Positions 8,828-17,801 of a stretch of 64,000 nt of DNA are shown one piece after another; the stretch's first letter is position 1; every line of letters begins with the position of its first letter. The DNA lies in the NCBI RefSeq assembly GCF_005845215.1, contig NZ_SPHO01000002.1:62001-126000 (forward strand), written 5' to 3'. The DNA comes from Clostridium sp. 1001271st1 H5 (GTDB lineage: Bacteria; Bacillota; Clostridia; Lachnospirales; Lachnospiraceae). The notes under the pieces were generated by a model. That model was not told the DNA's origin. It ran no database searches and saw nothing but the letters and a program-made list of their open reading frames with translations. The position numbers were made by a program, and so were the translations under genes.

Positions 8828-9580
8828 TCACAGGAAAAAGCCCATATACCACAGGAACAGCGGGCAGAACCAAAGCCCGCATATCATTAAGGACACAGCA
8901 AAAAACGGGGCCATGGGAATCTGTGTTTTCCGGCTGATTTTTCCGCGCATAAGGGGAACGGCGTACCAAAGACCGGCTATGACATAGCCCATGAGAAGGG
9001 CTGTCATGGCCGGCGCAGCGCCAAGCAGCAGACCGCTGGCAGCAAGGAGCTTTACATCGCCCCAGCCAACGCCTCCGCGGCTTAACAGATTTACAAAGGC
9101 CAGAAAACCGCCTGCCAGGAAAAAGCCGCCCAGCCGGTTCAGAAGGCCCGGCCCGGTTCCGGCTGCCAGTGAGATGCAGGACAGCGCCAGAATCAGGATA
9201 TGGATGCCGTCAGGTATGTACATGTGCCGCGCGTCTATGAAGGCGGCTGTGATGAGAAGGCAGGCAAAGATGCACATAAGGGCAGAACCAATACCCGGGC
9301 CTTCTGCCTTAAGGCAGAGGATGAAGGCGGATGCAGTGAGAAGCTCCACAGCCGGATACTGCCTGGAGACAGGGGCCCCGCAATGCCGGCACCGGCCTTT
9401 TAGCAACAGCCAGGACAGGATGGGAACCATATCGTAAAAGGCCAGCACATGGCCGCAGACAGGACAGCGGGAACGCCCGGTCAGGAACGTCCGGCCCTCC
9501 GGTATGCGCAGGATGCAGACATTCAGAAAACTGCCAATCAGTGCGCCTGACAGTCCGTATACAAAATAGATAAAGACCAT
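8828..9580 (-). CDS. pilD: Prepilin peptidase / N-methyltransferase (A24 family)
   Basis: A 250-aa aspartic membrane protease that cuts the Gly-Phe bond of prepilins and methylates the new N-terminus. The N-terminal span (IGSFLNVCILRIPEG) is followed by the zinc tetrad CPVCG...CRHCG (about 38-70) of the methyltransferase domain. The catalytic aspartates lie in FIDARHMYIPD and GWGD. About seven to eight membrane spans are seen. It is encoded opposite to the other pilus genes but inside the locus, divergent from pilB with a 72-base gap. The ribosome binding site is GGAAGCGAGG. Confidence 0.95.
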   Translation of the reverse strand: MVFIYFVYGLSGALIGSFLNVCILRIPEGRTFLTGRSRCPVCGHVLAFYDMVPILSWLLLKGRCRHCGAPVSRQYPAVELLTASAFILCLKAEGPGIGSALMCIFACLLITAAFIDARHMYIPDGIHILILALSCISLAAGTGPGLLNRLGGFFLAGGFLAFVNLLSRGGVGWGDVKLLAASGLLLGAAPAMTALLMGYVIAGLWYAVPLMRGKISRKTQIPMAPFFAVSLMICGLWFCPLFLWYMGFFL

Positions 9581-9652
9581 GGTATTACCTCGCTTCCATC
9601 AAAATCTGCTGTCTGGCGAAAGTATACCACATGGAAGGGAGAGGAGACAACA

Positions 9653-11359
9653 GTGCCAGAGAAAATACCCATAGAAAACCTGTTGATTGACAAGGGATAT
9701 CTGACCCGGGAACAGATGGACCGCGCCATGCATTTTAAGGAGGGCAGGCCGGAACGCTCTGTTGAGGAAATACTGATGGAGTTCGGTTATGTGACAGAAG
9801 CAGCCCTCCTGGCCTGCGCATCGGCCAGGGACCATATGGAGGTGGCGCCTTCCGGCCGTCTCAGAACTGACCGGAAGGCAGCGGCCCTGGTTGAGCCGTC
9901 CTTTGCCATAAGGAACCGGATTCTTCCCATGGGATTTGAGGAAGAATGTCTGGTGGTGGCAGCCGCATATCCGGTGGACCCTGATGTGCTGGATGAGGTG
10001 GCCACCCTGTCCGGCATGGAGGTCAGGGCTGTGCTGGCGCCGGAAAAGGAATTGAAGAAGGCCCTCAGAAAAGCCTATGGAAATGCGCCGGAGCGTATCT
10101 ATGGAGAGAATGGATATTTCCCAATGGAGACGCCGGGGACGGCGCCGGAGGGCTCCGGCCCAGAGCTGTCCTTTATGGAGCGGGTGGAAAGCGCTCCTGT
10201 GGTGCGTATGGTCAACGCGGTCATTGAAGATGCGTTCCATAAAAATGCCAGTGATATTCATGTGGAGCCGGGAAGGAAAGAGCTGGTTGTCCGCATCAGA
10301 ATCAACGGGGACCTGATTGTCCATACTACACTTAAAATGGAATATCACCGTCCCATGATAACCAGGCTTAAGCTGATGGCAGGCATGGATATTGCTGAGA
10401 AACGCCTTCCCCAGGATGGAAAATACCATTATGAGCGGGGTGAGGTGTCCACGGACCTGAGAATCTCCACGCTGCCCTCCATCTACGGCGAGAAGGCAGT
10501 GCTCAGACTGCTGGGGAATGACAGGGATAATTCACTGATGGATATCCGGCGCCTGGGAATGGAGGAAGAGCAGAGAATTGTGTTTGAACATATCCTTAAG
10601 GCGCCTCACGGCATGGTCCTGGTCACAGGTCCCACGGGAAGCGGAAAGACAACTACCCTGTACGCTGCCCTGAACCGTATGGTGAAAAAGAAAATCAACA
10701 TAGTCACGGTGGAGGACCCGGTAGAGAAAATCATGGAGGGAATCACACAGGTCCAGGTCAATCCCAAAGCCGGCCTTACCTTTGCGTCCGCCCTGCGTTC
10801 CATCCTGAGGCAGGACCCGGACGTAATCATGGTAGGTGAGATGAGGGACGAGGAGACAGTGGACATCGGAGTAAGGGCCGCCATCACAGGACATCTGGTC
10901 CTGTCCACCCTTCATACCAATGACTGCGCTTCCACGCTCCACAGACTCCGCAATATGGGAGTTCCTCCTTATATGGCGGCGGCTTCCCTTTCCGGCATTG
11001 TGGCCCAGAGACTGGTGAAGCTGCTCTGTCCCAACTGCCGCGAACCCTATGAGCCGGATGAGAGGGAACGCCGGATATTTGCAGAGCGCAGGGCAGATGT
11101 TCCAGACAGGCTGTGGAGGTCTGCCGGCTGTCCGCTCTGCGGCGGCACCGGGTATGTCAGAAGGACCGCGGTCTATGAGATGATGGATGTGGATGAACCC
11201 ATTAAGGCCATGATACTTGACAACGAGCCTCTTTCATCCATAAGGGAATACCAGGAACAAAAAGGTTCCGTGCCTCTCAGAAACCATGTCTTGAGAATGG
11301 CTGCCAGCGGGGAGACAGATATGGAGGAGGCTGAGAAGATACTGTATTCCGTCCAGTAG
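9653..11359 (+). CDS. pilB: Type IV pilus assembly ATPase PilB/GspE
   Basis: A 568-aa hexameric motor of pilus extension. An MshEN / T2SSE_N domain (about 1-140) precedes the secretion ATPase domain. Walker A is GPTGSGKTTT from residue 326, the Asp box and Walker B region includes DPDVIMVGEMRDEET, and the His box holds STLHTND. The zinc tetracysteine CPNC...CPLC near 460-505 marks PilB/GspE rather than PilT. The start is GTG at 9653 after GGGAGAGGAG. No PilT-like retraction ATPase is present in this window. Confidence 0.96.
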   Translation: MPEKIPIENLLIDKGYLTREQMDRAMHFKEGRPERSVEEILMEFGYVTEAALLACASARDHMEVAPSGRLRTDRKAAALVEPSFAIRNRILPMGFEEECLVVAAAYPVDPDVLDEVATLSGMEVRAVLAPEKELKKALRKAYGNAPERIYGENGYFPMETPGTAPEGSGPELSFMERVESAPVVRMVNAVIEDAFHKNASDIHVEPGRKELVVRIRINGDLIVHTTLKMEYHRPMITRLKLMAGMDIAEKRLPQDGKYHYERGEVSTDLRISTLPSIYGEKAVLRLLGNDRDNSLMDIRRLGMEEEQRIVFEHILKAPHGMVLVTGPTGSGKTTTLYAALNRMVKKKINIVTVEDPVEKIMEGITQVQVNPKAGLTFASALRSILRQDPDVIMVGEMRDEETVDIGVRAAITGHLVLSTLHTNDCASTLHRLRNMGVPPYMAAASLSGIVAQRLVKLLCPNCREPYEPDERERRIFAERRADVPDRLWRSAGCPLCGGTGYVRRTAVYEMMDVDEPIKAMILDNEPLSSIREYQEQKGSVPLRNHVLRMAASGETDMEEAEKILYSVQ

Positions 11360-11398
11360 GGAGCTGCAATCGTACAAAAGAAAAGAGGAGTCATGATA

Positions 11399-11755
11399 AT
11401 GAACATACATATGAAAAAGGGAAAGAATAGAACCAAAGGATTTACGCTGGTGGAACTAATCTGTGTCATCGCCATACTGGGAATACTGGTGGCCATAGCA
11501 GTGCCGTCCTACCGGGGAATCCAGGATAAATCAGCGGAGCAGGTAGCCATTTCCAATGCCAGGTCAAACTATACCCTGGGAAAAGCGCAGCAGGACATGG
11601 TAGATGCGGGCGTAATGAAGGAGTCAGAGAAAAAGGAGTACCATTATGACAAAGATGGCAACAGCGCCTACTGGGAAGGGGAAATAAACGGTAAAACCTA
11701 TAAAGCCTGCTATTACGGCGATACCGGGGAGGGCAAGATTGAGTCTGGAAATTAA
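11399..11755 (+). CDS. Major-type pilin (type IV prepilin)
   Basis: A 118-aa prepilin. Leader ...NRTKG is followed by FTLVELICVIAILGILVAIAVPSY, the strongest pilin signature of the locus, and by a short globular domain ending KACYYGDTGEGK. I prefer ATG 11399, eight bases after GAGGAG; ATG 11393 is only two bases from it. It lies just downstream of pilB. Size and position make it a candidate major pilin, though the next gene is similar. Confidence 0.87.
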   Translation: MNIHMKKGKNRTKGFTLVELICVIAILGILVAIAVPSYRGIQDKSAEQVAISNARSNYTLGKAQQDMVDAGVMKESEKKEYHYDKDGNSAYWEGEINGKTYKACYYGDTGEGKIESGN

Positions 11756-11809
11756 GCCCCGAATGTGGTACAATGAGCCATTATCGGCGGCATATGCAGG
11801 AAGCGTAAG

Positions 11810-12247
11810 ATGAGGAAAAAAGACATGAAGAAAAAGGAAAATTCCGCGTTTACCCTGGTGGAGCTGATTGCAGTGGTTGCAATCCTGTCCATACTGCTGT
11901 GCATCGCGGTGCCTAATATGATGAACTATATAAATGCTGCCCATGAGGCAACGGCAAAAACAGAGGCTCTGATTTGCGTGGATGCGGTCCAGCGTTACCT
12001 GAATGACGAGAAGGAGAAGGGGACGCTGACAGCAATGAAGCTAAACAGGCTTATGGGACTGGACCTCAGCAATCCCGACGGGCCGCTAAAGGATTATATT
12101 TCCGGAGGGCAGAAGGAGGCCAGAATTGTCTCCGTGGAGGCGGACATTCCCACAGGCCGTCTGAGTTGCCTGGAATATGGAAACCAGTACAGCACCGTGA
12201 AACTGAACATTGACGAGGAAGGAAATATAACGGAAGCAAAAGACTAG
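11810..12247 (+). CDS. Type IV pilin-like protein with Ala at the cleavage site
   Basis: A 145-aa prepilin-like protein. After a Lys-rich leader it reads SA then FTLVELIAVVAILSILLCIAVP, so the residue before the cut is Ala instead of the near-invariant Gly. The Glu at +5 is kept. Ala at -1 is tolerated by some prepilin peptidases, so it is probably still processed, perhaps slowly. The remainder is a helical, mixed-charge domain. It is the last gene of the pilus group; cls follows after 15 bases. Confidence 0.82.
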   Translation: MRKKDMKKKENSAFTLVELIAVVAILSILLCIAVPNMMNYINAAHEATAKTEALICVDAVQRYLNDEKEKGTLTAMKLNRLMGLDLSNPDGPLKDYISGGQKEARIVSVEADIPTGRLSCLEYGNQYSTVKLNIDEEGNITEAKD

Positions 12248-12262
12248 GAGAGAGGCTGTGGA

Positions 12263-13795
12263 ATGGAAATAATCTGGAGTACGGTACTGACGGTATGGGG
12301 ATGGCTGCTGGACCATCTGCTGTATATCAACCTGGCGTTTTCAATCATTATTATATTTTTTCAGCGCAGGGACCCCAGAAGTGTATGGACCTGGCTTCTG
12401 GCCCTGTATTTCATCCCTGTGTTTGGAATCGTATTCTACCTGCTCTTTGGGCAGGATATGAAGAAGAGCAGGATGTTCCGCGTGAAGGAGGTCAGCGACC
12501 GGCTGAACCTGCCGGTGAAGAGCCAGGAGGATATCATACGCTCCGACGACATGCCCGAGGAAATGATGGACCCCATGTCCAGGGATTTTAAGAGCCTGAT
12601 TATCTATAACCTGGAGACATCGGGTTCCGTGCTTACCGTGAACAACCAGGTGCAGATATACACGGACGGCCAGGCCAAATTTGAGGCCCTGAGAAACGCC
12701 CTGCGCCAGGCCAGGCGGTTCATCCACATACAGTACTATATTATCAAGAACGATGAGCTCTTTGACTCCATTGTTCCCATTCTTCTGGAAAAGGTAAGGG
12801 AAGGGGTGGAGGTGAGAATCCTGTGCGACGGAATGGGCGGCCGGTTCATGCCGAAGAAGCGGTGGGACCAGATGCGCTGCGCGGGAATTAAGGTGGGAGT
12901 ATTCTTCCCTCCCTTTCTGGGGTGGCTTAACCTGAGGGTGAATTACCGCAACCACCGGAAAATCGTGGTGGTGGACGGCACCACAGGGTTTGTGGGGGGA
13001 TTTAATATAGGCCGGGAATATATATCCCGGGACCCTAAGTTTGGCTACTGGCGCGATACCCACCTGGAAATCAAGGGGGAGGCAGCCATCAGCCTTCAGA
13101 TTCGTTTTGCCCTGGACTGGAACTATGTCACAGGTGAGAACCTGTTTAAGGAAATCCGGTATTTCGGGGAGGAAGCAGAGTATGCCAGACGCAGGCTGAA
13201 CGGTCAGATACATGCTGTCTGGCCGGACCCGGACCATGTGAGCGAGATGGTCTGCATGCAGATTATCACCAGCGGGCCGGATACCAGGGAGCCTCATATA
13301 CGGAATAATTACCTGGAGCTGTTCCACAAGGCAAAGCACCATATCTATATACAGACCCCCTATTTCATACCGGATGACGCCATTTTCTCCAGCCTTAAGA
13401 TTGCGGCCCTTTCCGGGGTGGATGTGCGGCTGATGATTCCCTGCAAACCGGACCATCCCTTTGTGTACTGGGCCACCTGCTCCTATGCTGGGGAGCTTTT
13501 GGACTATGGCGCCAGGGTTTATGTGTATGAAAATGGATTCCTCCACTCCAAGGGTATCATGGTGGACGGAAGGGTGAGCTGTTATGGAACAGCCAACATG
13601 GATATACGCAGTTTTGAACTGAATTTTGAAGTCAATGCCACCATCTATGACGAGGAAGTTACCGGCCAGCTGGAAGAGGCGTTTATGAATGACCTGCCCC
13701 ATTGCAGGGAAATCACTAAAGAGGAGTACAGGGACAGGAATATGTGGATGCGCATTAAGGAGCAGTCCAGCCGCCTGCTGTCCCCGCTTTTGTAG
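12263..13795 (+). CDS. cls: Cardiolipin synthase
   Basis: A 510-aa phospholipase-D family enzyme that joins two phosphatidylglycerols. Two N-terminal membrane spans (about 3-52, with DPRSVWTWLLALYFIPVFG) precede two PLD domains. Their HKD motifs are NHRKIVVVDGTTGFVGGFN and HSKGIMVDGRVSCYGTANMD. The length is normal for bacterial Cls. ATG 12263 follows AGGAGAGAGG. It sits 15 bases after the last pilin gene, so it may be read from the same transcript although it has no known link to pili. Confidence 0.95.
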   Translation: MEIIWSTVLTVWGWLLDHLLYINLAFSIIIIFFQRRDPRSVWTWLLALYFIPVFGIVFYLLFGQDMKKSRMFRVKEVSDRLNLPVKSQEDIIRSDDMPEEMMDPMSRDFKSLIIYNLETSGSVLTVNNQVQIYTDGQAKFEALRNALRQARRFIHIQYYIIKNDELFDSIVPILLEKVREGVEVRILCDGMGGRFMPKKRWDQMRCAGIKVGVFFPPFLGWLNLRVNYRNHRKIVVVDGTTGFVGGFNIGREYISRDPKFGYWRDTHLEIKGEAAISLQIRFALDWNYVTGENLFKEIRYFGEEAEYARRRLNGQIHAVWPDPDHVSEMVCMQIITSGPDTREPHIRNNYLELFHKAKHHIYIQTPYFIPDDAIFSSLKIAALSGVDVRLMIPCKPDHPFVYWATCSYAGELLDYGARVYVYENGFLHSKGIMVDGRVSCYGTANMDIRSFELNFEVNATIYDEEVTGQLEEAFMNDLPHCREITKEEYRDRNMWMRIKEQSSRLLSPLL

Positions 13796-13904
13796 AGGCC
13801 GGCCGGGAGGATTTTATCAAGTCCTGAATCCGGGCGCAGGAACCCGGAAAGTTTTGGAAAAGCAGGCAACTGCGAATAGAAGGCAGCTTCCCGGGCCCAT
13901 ACTA

Positions 13905-14408
13905 ATGGCTATGAGAGCGCAAACAGGACAAATCAATCACGAAAATAAAATATATGGATTACTCCTTAATTTCTGCAGATGCGGAATTGCAGGATGGTGT
14001 CTGGAGGTCATGTTCACCTCCGTGGATTCCATTATGGCCGGAGACTGGAGACTCATTGGCCGGACGTCCCTTATCATGTTTCCCATCTACGGTATGGGGG
14101 CCCTCCTGCTTCCAATTAGCCGGTTCATTGACAGCTGGCTCACAGGACTTCCGGGGCTGGAGGACGCGGGACAGGACAGACTCAGCCGCGCCGGCCGGGG
14201 CATACGCCACGGACTGATTTATATGGTGCTGATTTTCATTGCGGAATATATAACCGGCATATGGCTTACCAGCATAGGAATCTGCCCATGGGATTACTCC
14301 CTGTGGCCGGATAATGTGGGCGGGGTCATACGGCTTAAGTTCGCGCCGCTCTGGTTTATGACAGGCCTTTTATTTGAATATCTCACTAAGCCTAAGAACG
14401 GCGATTAA
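13905..14408 (+). CDS. CmpB-like putative ABC transporter permease (membrane protein)
   Basis: About 167 aa, hydrophobic, with four likely membrane spans (IYGLLLNFCRCGIAGWCLE, LIMFPIYGMGALLLPISRF, GLIYMVLIFIAEYITGIWL, LKFAPLWFMTGLLFEYL). The pattern 'GxxGWxxEv...WrligrtSl.mfPiYG' and 'G.CPWdYS' fits the family annotated as putative ABC-transporter type IV (PF06541), of unknown role. The frame is open upstream into cls, but only ATG 13905 or 13911 gives a family-like N-terminus. Neither has a good ribosome binding site, so the start is uncertain. Confidence 0.7.
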   Translation: MAMRAQTGQINHENKIYGLLLNFCRCGIAGWCLEVMFTSVDSIMAGDWRLIGRTSLIMFPIYGMGALLLPISRFIDSWLTGLPGLEDAGQDRLSRAGRGIRHGLIYMVLIFIAEYITGIWLTSIGICPWDYSLWPDNVGGVIRLKFAPLWFMTGLLFEYLTKPKNGD

Positions 14409-14453
14409 ATAACAAACCTGGTTGGAAGGTATTGTATTTAAGCCGTTCTTTTT
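14394..14453 (+). terminator. Terminator overlapping the end of the CmpB-like gene
   Basis: AAGAACGGC (14394-14402, inside the last codons) pairs with GCCGTTCTT (14442-14450). An inner stem TTAAATA/TATTTAA extends it. TTT follows. Confidence 0.75.
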
Positions 14454-14513
14454 GATATAATGGAAAATAAACATTTCTTGACTTATAAATATGGATGTAT
14501 AAAGGAGAAGGCA

Positions 14514-15266
14514 ATGATACGTATCATATTGGTGGCGCTGACGATTGTACTGTACCTGGTATTTTCCATACCGGTACTGACCCTGCTTAAGTTCAGAGCC
14601 AAAAAGGACCCTGTGGGAGTGCAGGAAAAGAGTCTCAGCAAAATTCAGGGGATATTCCGCTTCATATTGAGGCTGTCAGGCGTTACATACGAGGTGCAGG
14701 GGCTGGAGAACATACCGTCGGACCGGGCCGTCCTCTATGTGGGGAACCATAGGAGCTATTTCGATATACTGGTGGGCTATATGACGGTTCCGGGTCTGAC
14801 CGGGTTTGTGGCCAAGAAGGAGATGTTAAAGATACCCCTTCTGCGGACCTGGATGCAGAGAGTCAATTGTCTTTTCCTGGACCGTGTGGATATAAAGGAA
14901 GGCCTTAAGACCATACTGGAGGGAATCGAAAAAGTAAAATCCGGCGTATCCATATGGATATTCCCTGAGGGCACCCGCAATGAGAACCGGGAGCTGACAG
15001 AGCTCCTGCCGTTCCATGAGGGGAGCCTTAAGATTGCGCAGAAAAGCGGATGCCCTGTCATACCCGTGGCCATCACGGGGACGGCTGAGATATTTGAACA
15101 GCACCTGCCTTTCATAAAGCCCAGCCATGTGTGCATACGCTACGGAACACCAATCTATATCAAGGAGCTTCCGGCAGAAAGCCGTAAGTTTCCCGGGGCA
15201 TATACAAGAGACGTTATATCAGGCATGCTGAAAGACATGAAGGAAGGACAGGAGCAGGAGAAATAA
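14514..15266 (+). CDS. plsC: 1-acyl-sn-glycerol-3-phosphate acyltransferase
   Basis: A 250-aa membrane-bound acyltransferase that makes phosphatidic acid. An N-terminal span (IILVALTIVLYLVFSIPVL) is followed by the family motifs NHRSYFD (HX4D catalytic pair) at about 80-86 and FPEGTRN at about 155-161. ATG 14514 is set by AAAGGAGAAGGCA; the longer frame from 14460 starts inside the hairpin region and has no ribosome binding site. It is two bases apart from the PheA gene, so the two are probably co-transcribed. Confidence 0.94.
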   Translation: MIRIILVALTIVLYLVFSIPVLTLLKFRAKKDPVGVQEKSLSKIQGIFRFILRLSGVTYEVQGLENIPSDRAVLYVGNHRSYFDILVGYMTVPGLTGFVAKKEMLKIPLLRTWMQRVNCLFLDRVDIKEGLKTILEGIEKVKSGVSIWIFPEGTRNENRELTELLPFHEGSLKIAQKSGCPVIPVAITGTAEIFEQHLPFIKPSHVCIRYGTPIYIKELPAESRKFPGAYTRDVISGMLKDMKEGQEQEK

Positions 15267-15268
15267 CC

Positions 15269-16405
15269 ATGGAGAATCTGGATTTACAGGAGATAAGGGG
15301 CCGGCTGGATGAGATAGACGCCGGACTGGTGGAGCTGTTTGAGAAACGGATGGAGCTGTGCGGCCAGGTGGCCGAATTTAAGATTGGGACAGGGAAGGCT
15401 GTGTACGACGGGCAGCGGGAAAAGCAGAAGCTGGAGGCAGTGGCTGCCATGGCCCGCAGTGAATTCAACAAAAAAGGGGTGCATGAGCTTTTTTCGCAGA
15501 TTATGACCATCAGCCGCAGGCTTCAGTACCGCCTTCTGGCGGAGCACGGCATGGGCGGGGATACCGGCTTTACCATGGTGGACGGGCTGAAACGGGAAGG
15601 CGCGCGGATTGTGTACCAGGGCGTGGAGGGGGCCTACAGCCACAGGGCCGCCCTCCAGTATTTTGGGGAAGATGCCGATGTATACCATGTCCCGGTATTT
15701 GAGGACGCCATGATAGAGGTGGAGGAGGGAAGGGCTGACTACGGAGTGCTTCCCATTGAGAATTCCCTGGCAGGGGCCGTGATTGATAATTACGATAATC
15801 TGCTGAAGCATGACATATACATTGTGGCCGAGACAAAGGTGGCTGTGGACCATGCGCTTTTGGGCCTGCCGCAAGCCACTCTCCGGGACATCAAACGGGT
15901 CTATTCCCATCCCCAGGGCCTGATGCAGTGCTCCGGGTATCTGGGCGCCCACAGGCAGTGGAGCCAGATAAGCGCGGAGAACACGGCCGGGGCGGCTAAA
16001 AAGGTGCTGGAAGAGGGGGATATAACCCAGGCAGCGGTGGCCAGTCCCACGGCAGGAGCCCTCTACGGCCTGAAGGTTCTGGAGGCCTCCATCAACAACA
16101 ATAAGAACAATACCACCAGGTTCATCATTGTTGCCAGGACTCCCATGTACCGGAAGGATGCCGCCAAGGTCAGCATATGCTTTGAAGGTCTGCATAAAAG
16201 CGGTTCCCTGTATAATATGCTGGGAAACTTTATCTACAATGATGTGAATATGCTTATGATAGAATCACGGCCCATAGAGGGGCGCAGCTGGGAATACAGG
16301 TTCTTTGTGGATGTGGAGGGTTCGCTCAGCGACCCGGCCATCCGCAACGCGCTGCTGGGAATCTCCGAGGAAGCAGTCAGCATGAGAATTCTGGGAAATT
16401 ATTAG
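15269..16405 (+). CDS. pheA: Bifunctional chorismate mutase / prephenate dehydratase
   Basis: A 378-aa enzyme of phenylalanine synthesis (chorismate to prephenate to phenylpyruvate). The chorismate mutase domain (AroQ class, about 1-90) has LDEIDAGLVELFEKRMELC. The prephenate dehydratase domain (about 110-280) includes YQGVEGAYSHRAA and LPIENSLAGAV. A C-terminal ACT domain has the Phe-binding motif ESRP (in MLMIESRPIEGRSWEY), so feedback inhibition by Phe is expected. The length matches typical P-proteins. Confidence 0.96.
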   Translation: MENLDLQEIRGRLDEIDAGLVELFEKRMELCGQVAEFKIGTGKAVYDGQREKQKLEAVAAMARSEFNKKGVHELFSQIMTISRRLQYRLLAEHGMGGDTGFTMVDGLKREGARIVYQGVEGAYSHRAALQYFGEDADVYHVPVFEDAMIEVEEGRADYGVLPIENSLAGAVIDNYDNLLKHDIYIVAETKVAVDHALLGLPQATLRDIKRVYSHPQGLMQCSGYLGAHRQWSQISAENTAGAAKKVLEEGDITQAAVASPTAGALYGLKVLEASINNNKNNTTRFIIVARTPMYRKDAAKVSICFEGLHKSGSLYNMLGNFIYNDVNMLMIESRPIEGRSWEYRFFVDVEGSLSDPAIRNALLGISEEAVSMRILGNY

Positions 16406-16420
16406 GGAGGCAGGAAGGCC

Positions 16421-17689
16421 ATGGATATCAAAGATTTAGTAATATACAGAAACCTGGAGCACCAGGAGCTGTTCCGGGACATCGCCCATCTGATGGGGTA
16501 TGCGCAGGGAGGACAGGAGCCTGACGGCGCATCCTGCGGGGGACGCCTTACGGAGCTGGCTGTTAAGTACGGATTTGAGGGAAACCTCTGGCATTGTTTC
16601 CTGGCCTTCTGCCTGGCGAACAATGAGAACGCATACACCACCACATGTGAGATAACAGGTGCGGCAGGAGGTTCCCTGGATGAACTGGCCAGGGAGGACT
16701 GCCGAATCTTCAAGGCCCTGTTTGATTATGATATACGAAACCTGGAACCCTCCGGCCTGTGGGCCCTTATGGAGGATTACAGGCCTGCCAGAAAGGACAG
16801 CCGGGTATTCAACCGCCGTGTCAGGGACCGGATTGTGAATCTGGCCGTACAGTTGGAGGAAGCAGCGGATGCAGGTGCGTTCCAGGACCATGTGGTGGAA
16901 TTTTACAGGGAATTCGGCGTTGGAAAATTCGGGCTCAATAAGGCCTTCCGCATCATTGAGAAGGAGGAAGGGCAGCCTGTTATCATAGACCCCATCATCA
17001 ATGTGGAGCACATATATTTTAAGGACATTGTGGGATATGAGCTGCAGAAGCAGAAACTCATAGAGAACACCGATGCCTTTGTGGAGGGCAAGGAAGCCAA
17101 CAATGTTCTTCTCTTCGGAGATGCAGGAACAGGCAAGTCCTCCAGCGTCAAGGCAGTGCTCAATGAATATTATGGCAGGGGTCTGCGCATCATTGAGGTA
17201 TATAAGCATCAGTTCAAGGCGCTGTCCGATGTGCTGGAGCAGATTAAGGACCGTAATTATAAGTTCATCATCTATATGGACGATCTTTCCTTTGAGGACT
17301 ATGAACTTGAGTATAAGTATCTGAAGGCGATTTTAGAGGGCGGACTGGGAAAGCGCCCAGGCAACGTACTCATCTATGCCACTTCCAACCGCCGCCACCT
17401 TATCCGTGAAAAGTTCAGCGACAAGAGGGAACTGGATGACGAGCTTCACAACAACGACACGGTGCAGGAAAAGCTGTCCCTGGCCGCCAGGTTCGGGGTC
17501 ACTATTTACTACGGCTCGCCGGATAAGAGGCAGTTTGAGACAATTGTAAAGGCGCTGGCGGAGCGCCATGGCCTGGACATGCCGGAGCAGGAGCTTTTTG
17601 CTGAGGCCAACAAGTGGGAACTGAGCCACGGAGGCTTGTCTGGAAGGACAGCGGCCCAGTTTATAACCCATCTGAAGGCGAGGCAGTAG
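16421..17689 (+). CDS. DUF815 AAA-type ATP-binding protein
   Basis: A 422-aa protein. A less conserved N-terminal region (about 1-180) is followed by the DUF815 ATPase. Its lead motif is YFKDIVGYELQKQKL, Walker A is GDAGTGKSSSVKA from residue 233, and FIIYMDDLSFE is a Walker B-like strand. IYATSNRRHLIREKF follows as sensor region. The role of this family is not established. ATG 16421 follows GGGAGGCAGGAAGG, 15 bases after pheA. Confidence 0.9.
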   Translation: MDIKDLVIYRNLEHQELFRDIAHLMGYAQGGQEPDGASCGGRLTELAVKYGFEGNLWHCFLAFCLANNENAYTTTCEITGAAGGSLDELAREDCRIFKALFDYDIRNLEPSGLWALMEDYRPARKDSRVFNRRVRDRIVNLAVQLEEAADAGAFQDHVVEFYREFGVGKFGLNKAFRIIEKEEGQPVIIDPIINVEHIYFKDIVGYELQKQKLIENTDAFVEGKEANNVLLFGDAGTGKSSSVKAVLNEYYGRGLRIIEVYKHQFKALSDVLEQIKDRNYKFIIYMDDLSFEDYELEYKYLKAILEGGLGKRPGNVLIYATSNRRHLIREKFSDKRELDDELHNNDTVQEKLSLAARFGVTIYYGSPDKRQFETIVKALAERHGLDMPEQELFAEANKWELSHGGLSGRTAAQFITHLKARQ

Positions 17690-17702
17690 TATTTACGCAG
17701 AT

Positions 17703-17719
17703 TTTACATAAGATTTACC
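17703..17719 (+). promoter_or_regulatory. Possible Pho-type direct repeat before ppx-ppk
   Basis: TTTACA (17703-17708), five bases, TTTACC (17714-17719): an 11-bp-period repeat like half of a Gram-positive PhoP box (TTAACA-N5 repeats). Only two units are present, so the call is weak. The downstream genes metabolise polyphosphate, which makes phosphate control plausible. Confidence 0.3.
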
Positions 17720-17801
17720 GCCTTTCGATGTAAGATGGGAGGAGGACGTTTATAATAACCATGAGTTAACCTATAAGGCAACCGATAAGGAGTTGAAAAA
17801 A

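Noticed and set aside
12341..13702. Minus-strand frame of 453 codons inside cls
   Set aside because: Antisense shadow; the cardiolipin synthase HKD motifs on plus are unambiguous.
13689..13904. Upstream extension of the CmpB-like protein into cls
   Set aside because: The extra 72 residues do not look like the family N-terminus, and the region is the 3' end of cls plus a spacer.
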